Source of the DNA: Chaetoderma sp. LZ-2023a
Taxonomy: Eukaryota > Mollusca > Caudofoveata > Chaetodermatida > Chaetodermatidae
Direction: 5' to 3'
Assembly: GCA_034401795.1 (NCBI GenBank)
Contig: CM067359.1
Location: forward strand, 145,334,233-145,398,232
Length of the DNA: 64,000 bases
Positions 19,650 to 30,060 of this stretch are shown here, piece after piece. Every line of letters begins with the position of its first letter. Within the stretch, counting starts at the first letter, position 1. Position numbers and translations under genes: made by a program. Under the pieces are notes generated by a model. It saw nothing but the letters and a program-made list of their open reading frames with translations, was not told the origin of the DNA and made no database searches.

Positions 19650-19955
19650 TAGCGTCATAATAAATTACGACACATGTTGTCATGTAGACTGACATCCATC
19701 ACAGTCATAATTAACAGAAATGCTCTGTCATGAAACTGGAATAGTCTGTCAATAGTACAAATTATATCCCTTGGATTTACAATTTAATAAACATTCTGTT
19801 GAGAATTTTGAAAACTAATTTGACTGGGTGTATGGTTACCTAGATAGTGGGATTCTGGGAATTCTGTGTTAGATCGATCCCAGCATGGGCAAAGTGTGGG
19901 CGGAGCCTAGATAGAAATGCGTGGGGCATAGCTAATATTGGATTCATCCATTAGT
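19650..19955 (+). mobile_element. Family D element
   Basis: CATAATTAACAGAAATGCTC, AATTTAATAAACATTCTGTT, TTTGACTGGGTGTATGG, then TAGATCGATCCCAGCATGGG, AAAGTGTGGGCGGAGCCTAG and GGGGCATAGCTAA. The second half of the C-type palindrome is missing. Confidence 0.7.
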
Positions 19956-20577
19956 TTCTGTGTAATAAAGTTCAGTAACCTTTGGGTAATTAAATATACC
20001 ATATGGTATTATATGAGTTTTTCACGTTTTAGGAAATGGTAAAAAAAATTGTCATCTGAACTTTCCTGATCAATCAAATATATCCTGATATATCATGTCT
20101 GACAATATTTTAATTACTCTTGACCACTAAGCGGCATAGCGAGAGACAATTAACTTAACGCTACTTCCTGGTTAGATTTCTGACCGACTTCTGTAATTAG
20201 ATAATATCTGAGTCGTCTAAGTAAGAGGAACGTCATTAATTAAAGGTTCTTCGTTATCTGTCAGGTGATCTTGTTAATTAATTTATATGTGCGTGTTTAG
20301 TGTTTGTTATCATGCCTGATGCTATCAGAACCATTTAAATATATCGTCAGCCCGATCTCACTGCCGGCCAGATAAAATCGCCCAAATCTCTATTTTTATA
20401 TGATTGCTCTAAAACATGATTGATATTTTGAAGACTATCTTACTGAAAGTTATTTTTGTGTTACAAAAGAGTTACTTTCAGCCAAATTGTCTTTAAAAAA
20501 TCAGCAGACAATTAGATATAGTTAATGCTAGATAAATAATACCACTATTAATAAGATATGATTTATAGAATGGAATT
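19956..20577. other. Intergenic, nothing recognised
   Basis: AT-rich and without long open frames or matches to the local repeat families. A short dyad AAAGTTATTTTTGTG...GAGTTACTTT occurs near 20447-20480. Confidence 0.5.
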
Positions 20578-20750
20578 TATTAACACCTTAATGGACAAGC
20601 CGGCCAAACCAGCCTCTGCAGTGGCCTTTAGGAATGTCCATGTGCAGTCCAAGAGAAGACTATTTTCCAAATATGATATTCGAGCCAGTCATTCCAGTGG
20701 TAATTTCCCAAAAATAGTCTTCTTGGTCTGCAAATGGACAGTCACCCTTT
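20578..20750. mobile_element. Family Ab element A11, right end truncated
   Basis: ACCTTAATGGACAAGCCGGC at the left, arms with GTCCAAGAGAAGACTATT and AATAGTCTTCTTGGTCTGC, and a shortened centre. Its right outer end is replaced by the start of A12. Confidence 0.75.
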
Positions 20751-20978
20751 AACACTTGAATTTCTTCAAGAAAATGTCAATTTTCTCATAGGAAATGTTC
20801 ATTTGCAGACCAAGAAAAGACTATTTTTGAAAATTTACCACTGGAATGACTGGCTCGGTTATCGAGCCAGTCATTGCAGTGCTAAGCTTTCAAAAATAGT
20901 ATTTTCTTGGTCTGCAAATGGACATTTCTTAAGGCCACTGCAGAAGCCGTTTTTGGCTGATATGAGTGTTAAAGGGTT
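20744..20978. mobile_element. Family A element A12
   Basis: Starts CACCCTTTAACACTTGAATT (Q end with TTTTCTCATAGGAAATG) and ends GAGTGTTAAAGGGTT. Full core TGGCTCGGTTATCGAGCC. Both arms carry CCAAGAAAA in place of CCAAGAGAA. Confidence 0.88.
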
Positions 20979-21147
20979 CCCCACGTCTCATTTTAAAGCA
21001 ACCATACAGAAAAATTGTTGAATATTTTGAAATTAGTTTAACTGGAAGCCGTTGCTGCCAGTCAAATTAATTTCAAAATATTTGACAGAATAAGTTTTGT
21101 ATCGTAAAGGATATACTTTTTCAGGGGATTTGTCGGTGACGAGTTAA
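20975..21147. mobile_element. Family C element with outer ends
   Basis: CCCCACGTCTCATTTTAAAG, then palindrome TTGTTGAATATTTTGAAATT ... CAGTCAAATTAATTTCAAAA, then TTTTTCAGGGGATTTGTCGG and GACGAG-TTAA. It abuts A12. Confidence 0.75.
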
Positions 21148-21454
21148 AATGTTATTTATGTGTCCACTAATTATGTACAGTTTGTAACAATGTGTCTTTG
21201 TTAGACCTGTTGACTGATTAGGGATTCGCACCTTCACGCATGAGTGACTTCCCCAACACACATTCCTCTGACAGAAAGAATGATTTAAAAAATATGCAAA
21301 TTTCTACAGATTAACTAACTGTTATACTAATGATAAGGCTATCAAAGTTTTTATGGGTCAATGATTTTTGACAGTTTGAAAGTGTTTTGAATAATTGTTA
21401 TTGTGTATGTATGCCACCTGAGTATAAATATTTAGTAAATATTTAGTAATCCGT
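21148..21454. other. Intergenic, nothing recognised
   Basis: AT-rich spacer without open frames or family matches. Confidence 0.5.
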
Positions 21455-21661
21455 TAATTGGCAAATTTGTTAAAAAATTGTTTTAAACTTTTTTCATATA
21501 AAATGACAATTTGCCGACCAAGAGATTATTTTTGAAAATTAACCACTCTAATGACTGTCTTGGATATCATTCTGTCCAGTATAAATTCTAAAAAATAAGC
21601 ATCTCTTGGTCCGGAAATTAACATTTCTCAAAGCAACTGCAGAAGCCGGCTGATAAATGAG
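21455..21661. mobile_element. Family A element A13, degenerate
   Basis: TTTTCATATAAAATGACAAT, GCCGACCAAGAGATTATTTT and ATCTCTTGGTCCGGAAATT are the two arms. The end AGAAGCCGGCTGATAAATGAG lacks the final TTAAAGGGTTAA. Confidence 0.7.
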
Positions 21662-21913
21662 TTTGTAAAGCAATTTTTGTTGGAGTCTGTGGCCCAGTAC
21701 TTATCCAATGATCCTAGTTCAAGCCTCAATATCGATAAAAACATAGGTAATCTTCTTTCCTCATTGTTTCTCCACCGAGGAGTGTGAATGGGAGTCTTGT
21801 GAAAAACTGGGGAAGGTGATCATATCAGATTGAAATAAAAACTTGCCTCGAGAAGGCCTGATGGGACATAGAAACTATAGACACTTGATATAGGCCTATC
21901 AAACTAATAACTT
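21662..21913. other. Unassigned spacer
   Basis: Includes GATCCTAGTTCAAGCCTCAA, similar to wording in the 28.8-30 kb tandem array (CCTAGTTCAAATGTCAATAT), suggesting a fragment of that repeat. No gene is seen. Confidence 0.4.
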
Positions 21914-22140
21914 CTCTAATGGATGTATCCAGTTTTACCTATACCCCGCCGATCTCTAGCTCCCTCCATGCTTTGGCTGTGTTGAGATCGATTGATCTCT
22001 GAACTTACACATTTTCAAAATATACAGATAAGCTATTCAATATTTTAAAACTAATTTGAGTTGATGTTTCCAGCAACAGCATCCAGTCAAATAAGTTTCA
22101 AAATATTCAACAGCATATTTATTAAATAGCAGACATACAC
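21914..22140 (-). mobile_element. Family D element, reverse
   Basis: TAATGGATGTATCCAGTTTT, ATACCCCGCCGATCTCTAGC, TTGAGATCGATTGATCTC, CTATTCAATATTTTAAAACT, then CAGTCAAATAAGTTTCAAAA and TATTTATTAAATAGCAG. It is truncated before the CRE-like side. Confidence 0.7.
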
Positions 22141-22169
22141 TTATATTTGGCAGGAACAATCCTTAGGGC

Positions 22170-23245
22170 ATAGAATTTCAAGATTGTTCAAATGAAGCCG
22201 ACGGCCAATTTGGCCGACGACCACCTTGGATTTTGGCCGATTTTTAGAAATATCTATGGAACTCGATTGGCCATCTTGGATGACCTAGTTTTCACGAAAA
22301 GACATCTCCACAATCCACAATCGCTGGCCAGATCAGGCCGAAATTTGGCATATGATTGGCGACTAAGAGCCATTAAATCAAGGGAAGTTGATAAGTAAAA
22401 TAACAGCGGCCATGGACCAATAAAAATATAGCGTGTTTGGCTGCCATATTGAATAATTTTATTTGATGGAGTTTGAAGCTGAAATTGGTTTTATATAGTT
22501 TTTTAAGGATTCTGATTTAAAATTTGCCATTTTTGAAACTGTCGAATAAACGGTTTGTCAGCCATTTTGGATCTTGTTTTGGCGCTAAAAACTCCCATAA
22601 AGCAATGAAAAATTTAAAGTGTCTTTCGAGAACCACTGGGCTGATTTCAAGTGTATTTGACAGGAAGCATCTTTAGGGCATAGGGATCCAAGTTTATGCA
22701 AAGAAAGATGATCGGCCGATTTGGCTGACATCTTGGACTTTAGCCGACTTTTAGAAATGTCTTTAAGGATCTCGGGAACAACTTGGCATATCGATGCAAA
22801 CCTCATGAAACATGATCTAGGGTAGGAACTAAACCAAGTTTGTTTCAGTGAGCTTGATTTGCCAAATGATTTGGCGCGCATGTTGGATGACCTAGATTTC
22901 ACGAAACGACTTCTCCAGAACCACTGAACAGATCGGGCCGAAATTTAGCAGATATGATTAGGGTCGAAGCGCCATTTGTCCATGTAAAAAAGCATGTCCG
23001 CCATAAATCAATCAAAATTTAGCATTTTTGGCGGACATCTTGTATTTTATGCAAATTTCTGAGAAAATCATAAAAAGACTACTTATTAACTACTGGGCCA
23101 ATTTTAATAAAACTTGGCTAAACCTTGTTCACAGAAATTTCATTGGTACATTCTTCCAGTGGTCAGCTTGTTTTGTTCGGTTGTGCCAGTGGCCAATAAT
23201 TCCAAGTGAGCAATACAGGCCCCTTGGACCTATTGTTTATATTCA
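22170..23245. mobile_element. Family E repeat, long copy
   Basis: Repeated blocks of 'inhibitory-sounding' sentences typical of E: AATTTGGCCGACGACCACCT, TTTGGCTGACATCTTGGACT, TTTGGCGGACATCTTG, TTTTAATAAAACTTGGCTAA. The tail CAATACAGGCCCCTTGGACC near 23213 matches the E terminus. Two internal copies of GATCGGGCCGAAATTT-like text show an internal duplication. No gene. Confidence 0.6.
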
Positions 23246-23300
23246 TTTAACAGCACATTTTTGTGAACCATCGTAATATGGACCCAGATGCTGGAGACCA

Positions 23301-23548
23301 TTAACCCTTTAATGGGCAGGGGTGGGGTGGGAACTCATGCCGGCCAAAACTGGCCTCTGTTATAGTCTTGTGGAATGTCCATTTACAGGCCAAGAGAATA
23401 CGATCTTTGAAAATTTACCACTGGAATGACTGGCTCGATAACCGAGCCAGTCATTCCAGTGATAGGTTTTCAAAAATAGTATTCTCTTGGCCTATAAATG
23501 GGCAAATATTTAAATTTTCTTGACCAAATTTGACCATTAAAGTGTTAA
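23301..23548. mobile_element. Family Ab element A14
   Basis: TTAA-CCCTTTAATGGGC at the left, with a G-rich 18-base interruption (GGGGTGGGGTGGG), then the full core GGCTCGATAACCGAGCC, then CATTAAAGTG-TTAA. Both arms carry GAATAC and ATTTA-AGG instead of GAAGAC and ATTTGCAGG. Confidence 0.88.
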
Positions 23549-23680
23549 TCATTGAGTGGTCAAGAATGATCGAGAAAATCAAAATTCTTGCTTAGTCAAT
23601 GTCCATTTATCGGTCAAGAGAAGGCTATGCTTGACAATTTTATCATTGCAGTGATTGCAGCTCAATATTTTTGCAGAATC
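23545..23680. mobile_element. Family A remnant following A14
   Basis: GAGTGGTCAAGAATGATCGA, TTCTTGCTTAGTCAATGTCC and GGTCAAGAGAAGGCTATG form one arm of the subfamily also seen after A2, A19 and A24. The second arm is lost. Confidence 0.6.
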
Positions 23681-23693
23681 CAAATTTGACCAG

Positions 23694-23899
23694 ATTAACA
23701 TTTAGGCCTCAAATTTGTTCAAGAAAATTTTCAGATCAAGAGATTATTTCTTTTACACATTTATCACTGGAATGATTGGCTCTGTTATCGAGTCAGTGAT
23801 TCCAGTGATGAATTAAAAAAATAGTCCTAGTATGCAAATGAACATTTCTCAGGAGCGCTGCAGAAGTAATTTTTGGCCGTCTTGAGAGTTAAAGGTTTA
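23694..23899. mobile_element. Family A element A15, degenerate
   Basis: AGGCCTCAAATTTGTTCAAG, GATTGGCTCTGTTATCGAGT and CATTTCTCAGGAGCGCTGCA; the right end is GAGAGTTAAAGGTTT. Much of the left arm is deleted. Confidence 0.7.
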
Positions 23900-23905
23900 G
23901 GGTGG

Positions 23906-24114
23906 TTAACCCCTACCACCCTGATGTCCAAATTAAAAATTTTCAAATTAAATTAATGGATGAACTGGTGTACATTTTTCAACAAATTTGGTGGAAGATG
24001 GTGCCGTCATAAACGGCAACATCGTCCACCAAAATTGTTGCAAAATGTACACCAGTTTTTTTGCTACTGACACAGTAAAAGATAGAATATTGACATCAGT
24101 GTGGTAAGGGTTAA
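23906..24114. mobile_element. Family B element
   Basis: TTAA-CCCCTACCACCCTGATG to ACATCAGTGTGGTAAGGG-TTAA, 209 bp. An inner palindrome TGGTGTACATTTTTCAACAA ... TGCAAAATGTACACCAG surrounds GATGGTGCCGTC. Both TTAA sites are intact. Orientation is opposite to the 18953 copy. Confidence 0.9.
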
Positions 24115-24295
24115 AGGAGTTAATTTCAAATTCCATGTTGACATCAGTTAGGATTTAGTTTCATACTCATCTTATATGTTTATATAGCTGGTCCATCGAA
24201 GTAGTAACTATAAATCAGGGGAGAGAATTCCTCAAAATACATGTATCTGCTTTAGCCTTTTTAGAGTTACCTCCCCTAAGACAATCAAACTGCAA
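24115..24295. other. Unassigned spacer
   Basis: No family match or open frame seen. Confidence 0.5.
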
Positions 24296-24920
24296 CTTAT
24301 TATTGGCCAAGTTTGTGTATTATTAGGTCCCATGGCCTGAAAGGCCACAACCCTCCAGATATTTATGGTACTCCTCCGTAGGTGCTTGACATATTTCAAG
24401 CAAATTTGACTAGGTGCAATCTATGGTGGTAGGCTCCAGAACTTTTTTCAAAATTTTGATTGATCAATCTTTTGGCTGAAAATTTTAGATTTTATGAAAA
24501 ATCTACCGGAAATGGTCAAAATGCTACTCCTCAGCTGCTTGACATATTTCTACCAAATTTGACTAGATGACTAGATGCAGTCTATGGTGGTAGGTTCTGG
24601 AACCTCTATTCGTAATTTTGATTGATAATTTTTTGGGCTAAAATCTTAAGATTTTATGAAAAATTTACCGGTAATTGTCAAAACGCATCCACTTCTTAAC
24701 CGCTTCAAGGATTTCAACAAAATTGTGCTGGAATACCCTATGTCAGTAGGCTCCAGATACTGTATTCAGAAGATTTGATTGGTCAATCTTTTGGGTGAAA
24801 ATCTTAGATTTTATGAAATATTTACTGTAAATTGTCAAAACGCATCTCCTTTACAGCTTGGCAGATTTTAACCAAATTTGATTTCAAATGATGATCCTAC
24901 AGTGCTAGAATCTGGCCCTT
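24296..24920 (+). mobile_element. Family E-related repeat with internal tandem units
   Basis: GGTCCCATGGCCTGAAAGGC at the left. A sentence of about 120-180 bases then recurs three to four times: CAAATTTGACTAG..., CTATGGTGGTAGG(C/T)TC, TTGATTG(A/G)TCAATCTTTTGG, AGATTTTATGAAA. It is a non-coding repeat body; no terminal tail is seen. Confidence 0.6.
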
Positions 24921-24927
24921 CTATTTA

Positions 24928-25038
24928 CCTAAGGCAGCAACGGCTTCCATTCAAATTGATTTGAAAATATTTAACAGTTTTCATATATATGCCTTGCAAA
25001 TGAGATATGAGGAATTCATTGATGAAATGGTTACAGAA
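24928..25038. mobile_element. Family C half-element
   Basis: CCTAAGGCAGCAACGGCTTC, CAAATTGATTTGAAAATATT, then GCAAATGAGATATGAGGAAT and GATGAAATGGTTA. Only the right half remains. Confidence 0.65.
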
Positions 25039-25084
25039 GTATTTTATGTCATGCAGTGATGCAATCTACATCATTACTAATTTG

Positions 25085-25185
25085 CCTATGACAGTACCCG
25101 GTTCCAGTCAAATTAGTTTCAAAATATTCAACAGCTTTCCTGTATCATTATCTTGAAATTGAGACACTGGAATTGCATGTGTTAA
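25085..25185. mobile_element. Family C half-element
   Basis: GGTTCCAGTCAAATTAGTTT, CAAAATATTCAACAGC, TTGAAATTGAGACACTGGAA and a terminal TTAA shared with A16. Confidence 0.6.
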
Positions 25186-25413
25186 CCCTTTAGCCCTCAA
25201 ATTCCTTCAAGAAAATTTAAATTATCACATAGACAATGTTCATTTGCAGACTAAGAGAAAACTTTGAAAATTTACCACTGGAATTACTGGCTCGGCTATC
25301 AAGTAAAATTTTCTGGTAAATTTTCAGCAATAATCTTCTCATGGTCCGTGAATTTACTTTTCTCGAGAATACTGCGGAAGGTGTTTTTAGCCGGTTTGAG
25401 TGTTAAAGGGTTG
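25182..25413. mobile_element. Family A element A16
   Basis: TTAA-CCCTTTAGCCCTC on the left and GAGTGTTAAAGGGTT on the right. The left arm has a small deletion (AGAGAAAACTTTGAAAATTT). The centre is GGCTCGGCTATCAAG with the partner arm worn. Confidence 0.8.
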
Positions 25414-25538
25414 GATGGAAATTTGGCTTCTGCTATAACTGTTCCGATGAGGGTCATTCATTCCAGTGGTAAATTAATAAAAAAGTTATGCTAGTTGGTC
25501 TCCAAATGGACACTTTCTATAAGAAAATTGAGTATATA

Positions 25539-26033
25539 TAACCCTTTAGCACTCAGGCCAGACAAAAATGGCCTCCAGTCGTCATGGGAACTGTCCATTT
25601 GCTAAGCAAGAGCAAGTTATTCTTAAAAATGTACCACTTGAATGACTGGCTTGATAACCGAGCCAGTCACTGCAGCGATAAATGTTCAAAGAATAATCTG
25701 TTGGTCTGCAAATGACATTTTTAGCTCCCCTGGACTGAAAGGCCAAGCGAGCTTATGCCATGGCTTCCGGCCGGCGTCTGTCCATCTTGGTCTGCAAATG
25801 ACATTTTTAGCTCCCCTGGACTGAAAGGCTAAGCGAGCTTATGCCATGGCTTCCGGCCGGCGTCTGTCCATCTCGGTCTGCAAATGACATTTTTAGCTCC
25901 CCTGGACTGAAAGGCTAAGCGAGCTTATGCCATGGCTTCCGGCCGGCGTCTGTCCATCTCGGTCTGCAAATGGCCATTTTTATGATAAAATCTAAAACAA
26001 ATTTTAAAACAAATTTCATGGTTAAAGGGTTAA
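25539..26033. mobile_element. Family A element A17 carrying a triplicated insert
   Basis: Left P end ACCCTTTAGCACTCAGGCC, core GGCTTGATAACCGAGCC, right end CATGGTTAAAGGG-TTAA. The right arm is split by three tandem 86-bp units at 25701-25958, each made of 22 bases of the arm itself plus about 64 bases of the E-family head. Confidence 0.85.
25701..25958. repeat. Three tandem 86-bp chimeric units
   Basis: Units start at 25701, 25787 and 25873. Each reads TGGTCTGCAAATGACATTTT, then AGCTCCCCTGGACTGAAAGG, CGAGCTTATGCCATGGCTTC and GTCTGTCCATC. A fourth partial unit begins at 25959. Units 2 and 3 differ at one base, so the expansion is recent. The first part is family A arm sequence and the second is the E head. 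Confidence 0.95.
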
Positions 26034-26329
26034 TTTAATTTTCCCTCATGTCTTTGTACATTATAGTAAACATCCGCGATCCAGATGTTAAAGCAATACT
26101 AATCTCATCTCAAATGTTGTACTGCACCGATAGAATATGGTTTATAGATTCCATATCATTCATATCCTGTCACATTCCCTGAACTGTATCGTAATTATCT
26201 GTTTTGTAATATCGAGTAAATGTTGAACAGTGATCGACACCATTTTGTTTCCTCAAGCTATTGTGTGTGATGTCATGTAAGCTCCAATGCATCACATTCT
26301 TTATTATGTAATGCTCATCCAATAGAATA
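26034..26329. other. Intergenic, nothing recognised
   Basis: AT-rich sequence without family matches or open frames of note. Confidence 0.5.
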
Positions 26330-26412
26330 ATGTGAAACTAATTTGACTGGAAGATGTTGCTGCCTATGGCAGCAACAACTTCCAATCAAATTGTTTTCAA
26401 AATATTCAACAG
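26330..26412. mobile_element. Family C palindrome
   Basis: GTGAAACTAATTTGACTGGA, GTTGCTGCCTATGGCAGCAA, TTCCAATCAAATTGTTTTCA and AAATATTCAACAG. The inner 60 bases are a strong hairpin. Confidence 0.75.
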
Positions 26413-26684
26413 CTTACCTGTAGGATTGCTTTTATACCGCGTTACCAAACTATAGCTGGCACCTCTATGACAGCATATATATCGAGGCAGAAACACTAGG
26501 GTTTTTCTGATTGGTTGAAAAGTAAATCATGACAGCCATCATAGGGTGTAGAAATGTACCAACATTTAACTACTAAATCATGAATATCTTTCCTTAGCTG
26601 CGTGATAAAACGCTTAAAATTACCCGCATAGTTTATGACCGGCGCGTTAGATCACCTGAATAGCTATCAAGAGATGGGATTAGT

Positions 26685-26826
26685 TATCCTTTAAGCTCCT
26701 CATATTATGAAAACAATGAGCTAGTCATACCAGTGGCAAGTTTTCAAAATCAATCTTCTTTTCATCTGCAAATGGACATTTTCTATGAGAAAATTGTAAT
26801 TTTTCATGAGAAAATTTGATGGTTAA
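26685..26826. mobile_element. Family A element, left arm lost
   Basis: TATCCTTTAAGCTCCTCATA, GAGCTAGTCATACCAGTGGC, ATCTGCAAATGGACATTTTC and TATGAGAAAATT. Only the right half of the hairpin remains. Confidence 0.65.
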
Positions 26827-26893
26827 AATGTTTCAAACCACATAAGGTGGGCAGGTTTGCCTTTATATTCAAACATGTCCTGTAATTTAAGGC

Positions 26894-27109
26894 CGCCTTG
26901 CCCCTTTCACCAATGAATTCCCCATATCTCATTTTCAAGCCAAACATGCAGGAAAACTTAAATATTTTGAAATTAATTTGACTGGAAGCTGTTGCTGTGC
27001 AGCAACTATTTCCAGTCAAATTAATTTCAAAATATTCAACAGAATAAGTGATAAGTAATATATCGTAAAGAATTTACTTTTTCAGGGATTTGTCAGTGAC
27101 GGGGGTTAA
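26894..27109. mobile_element. Family C element, complete outer ends
   Basis: The best-preserved long C copy: GCCCCTTTCACCAATGAATT, CCCCATATCTCATTTTCAAG, palindrome AAATATTTTGAAATTAATTT ... AAATTAATTTCAAAATATTC, then TTTACTTTTTCAGGGATTTG, GTGACGGGGG-TTAA. The 71-codon minus-strand frame across it is a mirror translation of the palindrome. Confidence 0.8.
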
Positions 27110-27195
27110 TTCATCTCCTGGTTTAGGTACTGTTACTGATGAGATTATACAAAAACTAACTCATTAACAGGTAATTAACGTGGGATAAAAGCGTC

Positions 27196-27298
27196 ATTAA
27201 TCACAGAGCAAATTAATATTTCTCATTAAATCATACAAAATCAAAAAATTAATCACAGGGCAAATTAATATTTCTCATTAAATCATACAAAATCAAAA
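27196..27298. repeat. 52-bp tandem duplication
   Basis: TTAATCACAGAGCAAATTAA followed by TATTTCTCATTAAATCATAC occurs twice with a single clear difference (AGAGC / AGGGC). Confidence 0.93.
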
Positions 27299-27544
27299 AT
27301 TAAAAAGTGAAAACAAATTTAACTAATGTATTGAGCTGGTCGTCGGTGTGCGTTTTCACAATCGCTGTGACAAGTTTGTAATTGGATCGATTGATCACTC
27401 GGGGAGGAATGCTATGACTTACCCATTCTAACTATGTATTGGTCGCACGTGCTAAAAGAGAGAGAATCCTTCAGAGAATAAGCATATCCAGCAGTAGAAA
27501 TTATACTTGTGTAAATTTTCCATTAATCTGGCTCAGACTGGTAT

Positions 27545-27784
27545 GTTAACGCTTTAACACCAAATTTGTTCAAGAAAATTTAAATTTTCTCATAGAAAAT
27601 ATTCATTTGCAGACCAAGAGAAGACTGTTTTTGAAAATTTACCACCGGAATGACTGGCTTGGTTATCGACCTAGTCATTCAAGTGGTAAATTTTCGAAAA
27701 TAGTCTTCTCTTGGTCTGCAAATTGACATTTCTCAAGACCACTGCAGAAGACTTTTTTGGCTGATATGAGGGTTAAAGGGTTAA
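27545..27784. mobile_element. Family A element A18, near consensus
   Basis: TTAA-CGCTTTAACACC at the left, both 70-base arms, core TGGCTTGGTTATCGACCTAG, P end with GAGGGTTAAAGGG-TTAA. It is 240 bp, the same length as A7 and A29, and I take it as representative of a complete A element. Confidence 0.92.
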
Positions 27785-27811
27785 ACAGAAGCTTGCAAGA
27801 AGGCATTCATC

Positions 27812-28095
27812 CTAATGGACATTTCCATTTTTAGCTTTGCCCCGCCCATCACTAGCTAAGCTCCGCCCACACCTCGCCGTGTTGGGATTGATCGATCCCC
27901 GAATGCCCTAGCTATCAATTTCCTGAAAACTATACAGGGAAGCTGTTGTATATTTTGTAACTAATTTGACTGGGTGCTGTTGCTGCCTATGGCAGCAACA
28001 GCGCGAATGACGTCATTCATTATGATGTCATTGTACACATCACGCAGTTCATTATGACGTCATGTGATGGGTGGGTACTCTGGAAAGGTGAATTC
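27812..28095 (-). mobile_element. Family D element, reverse
   Basis: TGCCCCGCCCATCACTAGCT, CTCCGCCCACACCTCGCC, GGGATTGATCGATCCCCGAA, then the C-type palindrome with GTTGCTGCCTATGGCAGCAA, then AATGACGTCATTCATTATGA and TTATGACGTCATGTGATGGG. It lies head to head with the next D copy. Confidence 0.8.
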
Positions 28096-28124
28096 CCATC
28101 TGCATGTTACTAGATGATCTGTAA

Positions 28125-28485
28125 TGGTCATTTCCTAGTTTATCCATCAATCATATGATGTCATAATCAACTACGTGATGTGAAATGACGTCATAATCAT
28201 GACATCATGAATGACTCGATAAAGTCTGTCTTTAACGCTTAATAGGCTGACACGTTGTACGAATTGTATGTATTTACGATTTAATAAACATTCTGTTGAA
28301 TATTTTGAAACTAATTTGAATGGACGCTGTTGCTTATGGCAGCACCAGCACCCAGTCAAATTCATTTCAAAATATTTAACAGTTTATTTGTCTAGTTTTC
28401 TGGAAATTTATAGTCAGTGATCGATCGATCCCAACACGAGCGAGGTGTGGGTGGAGCTTAGCTAGTGATGGGCAGGGCATGACTT
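28125..28485 (+). mobile_element. Family D element
   Basis: TAATGGTCATTTCCTAGTTT, ATCATATGATGTCATAATCA, GAAATGACGTCATAATC, GATTTAATAAACATTCTGTT, palindrome, GTGATCGATCGATCCCAACA, GTGTGGGTGGAGCTTAGCT and GATGGGCAGGGCAT. All D landmarks are in order. Confidence 0.82.
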
Positions 28486-28636
28486 AAAAAGGTCCATTGC
28501 CGAACATCGACTTTTGACAAATACATAAAATTAACCAGTGACAAATTGCAGAGGTGTTATCACATTTTCAAACAATTCTGCATTTCGACCACTGACCCTA
28601 TTGGATAACCTTGACCTCTGACCATTTTGCAATCAA

Positions 28637-28643
28637 ATAAATA

Positions 28644-28690
<47 letters not shown>
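28637..28690. repeat. ATA/AAT trinucleotide microsatellite
   Basis: About 17 units of TAA preceded by two AAAT tetranucleotides. It accounts for the poly-Ile frame on the minus strand. Confidence 0.97.
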
Positions 28691-28691
<1 letters not shown>

Positions 28692-28780
28692 TAGACACTT
28701 ACTGAAGTAACTGTAAATCTGTGATGTCTGCCCATTAAGGAATAGTATAAGGCCTCTCCTTAGATGACCATTGAAAATTT

Positions 28781-30060
28781 TGGGGCAAGTGAAGTTGATT
28801 TCTGGCAAAAACGAAAACTGGTAACTGATAACTACGGGGTAAGCTTGACCTTGAGGTTGGATCACTCCGAAACCATCACCATTGGATCCAGCATGCGTGA
28901 TATACCTATAGTAAAGTTTTGCTGAAAATCAAGGAAAAGGCCCTGAAGTGTCAAATAACCTAGAAATCTACAAAGTTTGTGCCTTCGATTCAGAATTTAA
29001 CATTTCATTCAATCTAAGACTCTCAATCATCTTGTATGGGTAAAGGGAGGTTATCTATGTCAAAAATGAAAACTTGTATCTTGTGATTCTACGGGGTGAC
29101 CTTGACGTTGAGGTCTGATCACTCCGAAACCATCACGATTGGATCAGGCATGCGTGATATACCATCAGTAAAGTTTTCATGAAAATCACGGAAAAAGCCC
29201 TGAATTGTCAAATAACCGTGAAATATGCAAAGTTTGTGTGGGGTCCCTTGGATTCAGAATTTAACATTTCATTCAATCTAAAACTCTCAATCATCCTGTA
29301 TGGGTAAAGGGAGGTAATCTATGCCAAAAACAAAAACTAGTAATTTTGGTGCCCAAGGGGTACCCTTCAACTAGGGCATGTGCCTTGCAGACGAGTCAAC
29401 ATCATCAGGACTTCTAGTGTAACATCCTTGCCAAGGATGGTAATTATCCGATCAAAACTCTATGTGTAATCCTAGTTCAAATGTCAATATTGAATTGTAA
29501 TTTTGATAACCATGGAGTATCCTTCCACCTAGGCCTGGGATCCAAGGGAGGTGGAAATGTGAAGGGATGTCACAGGGTATCTTCTAATACGCCCATTGAC
29601 CTTCTGTGTTGAAGAGGAGTTCATTTCTGCCAAAAATGAAAACTGGTAATTTTGATGCCCAGTGAGTACCCTTAAACTTGGACATGTGCCTTGCAGACAA
29701 ATCAACACATTCAGGACTCCTAGTGTAGCATCCTGGCCAAGTATGGTAATGATCCAATCAAAACTAGGTGTAGTCGTAGTTCAAATGTCAATATTGAATT
29801 GTAATTGTGATAACCAAGGGGTATCCTTCCACATGGGCCTGGTATCCAGGTGTGGTGGAAGCATGAGAGGATGTCACAGGGTATCTTCTAATATGGCCAT
29901 TGACCTTCTCTGACGAAGGAGAGTTAATTTCTTCCAAAATCAGAAACTGGTAATTTTGATGCCCGAGCAGTACCCTTCCATTTGGGCACCTGCCTTGCTG
30001 ATCAATCAACACCACCAGGACTCTAATGGTAACATCCTGACCAAGTATGGTAGGAATCCG
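28781..30060. repeat. Two-phase tandem array (258-bp then about 305-bp units)
   Basis: ATCACTCCGAAACCATCA at 28861 recurs at 29119 (period 258). Then TGCCTTGCAG/TG with GATGCCC, TACCCTT and TCAACA landmarks recurs at 29381, 29687 and 29991 (periods 306 and 304). The junction shares AAAACTGGTAATTTT-like text between both unit types, so the second unit probably derives from the first. Frames are short and shifting; no gene. Confidence 0.85.
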
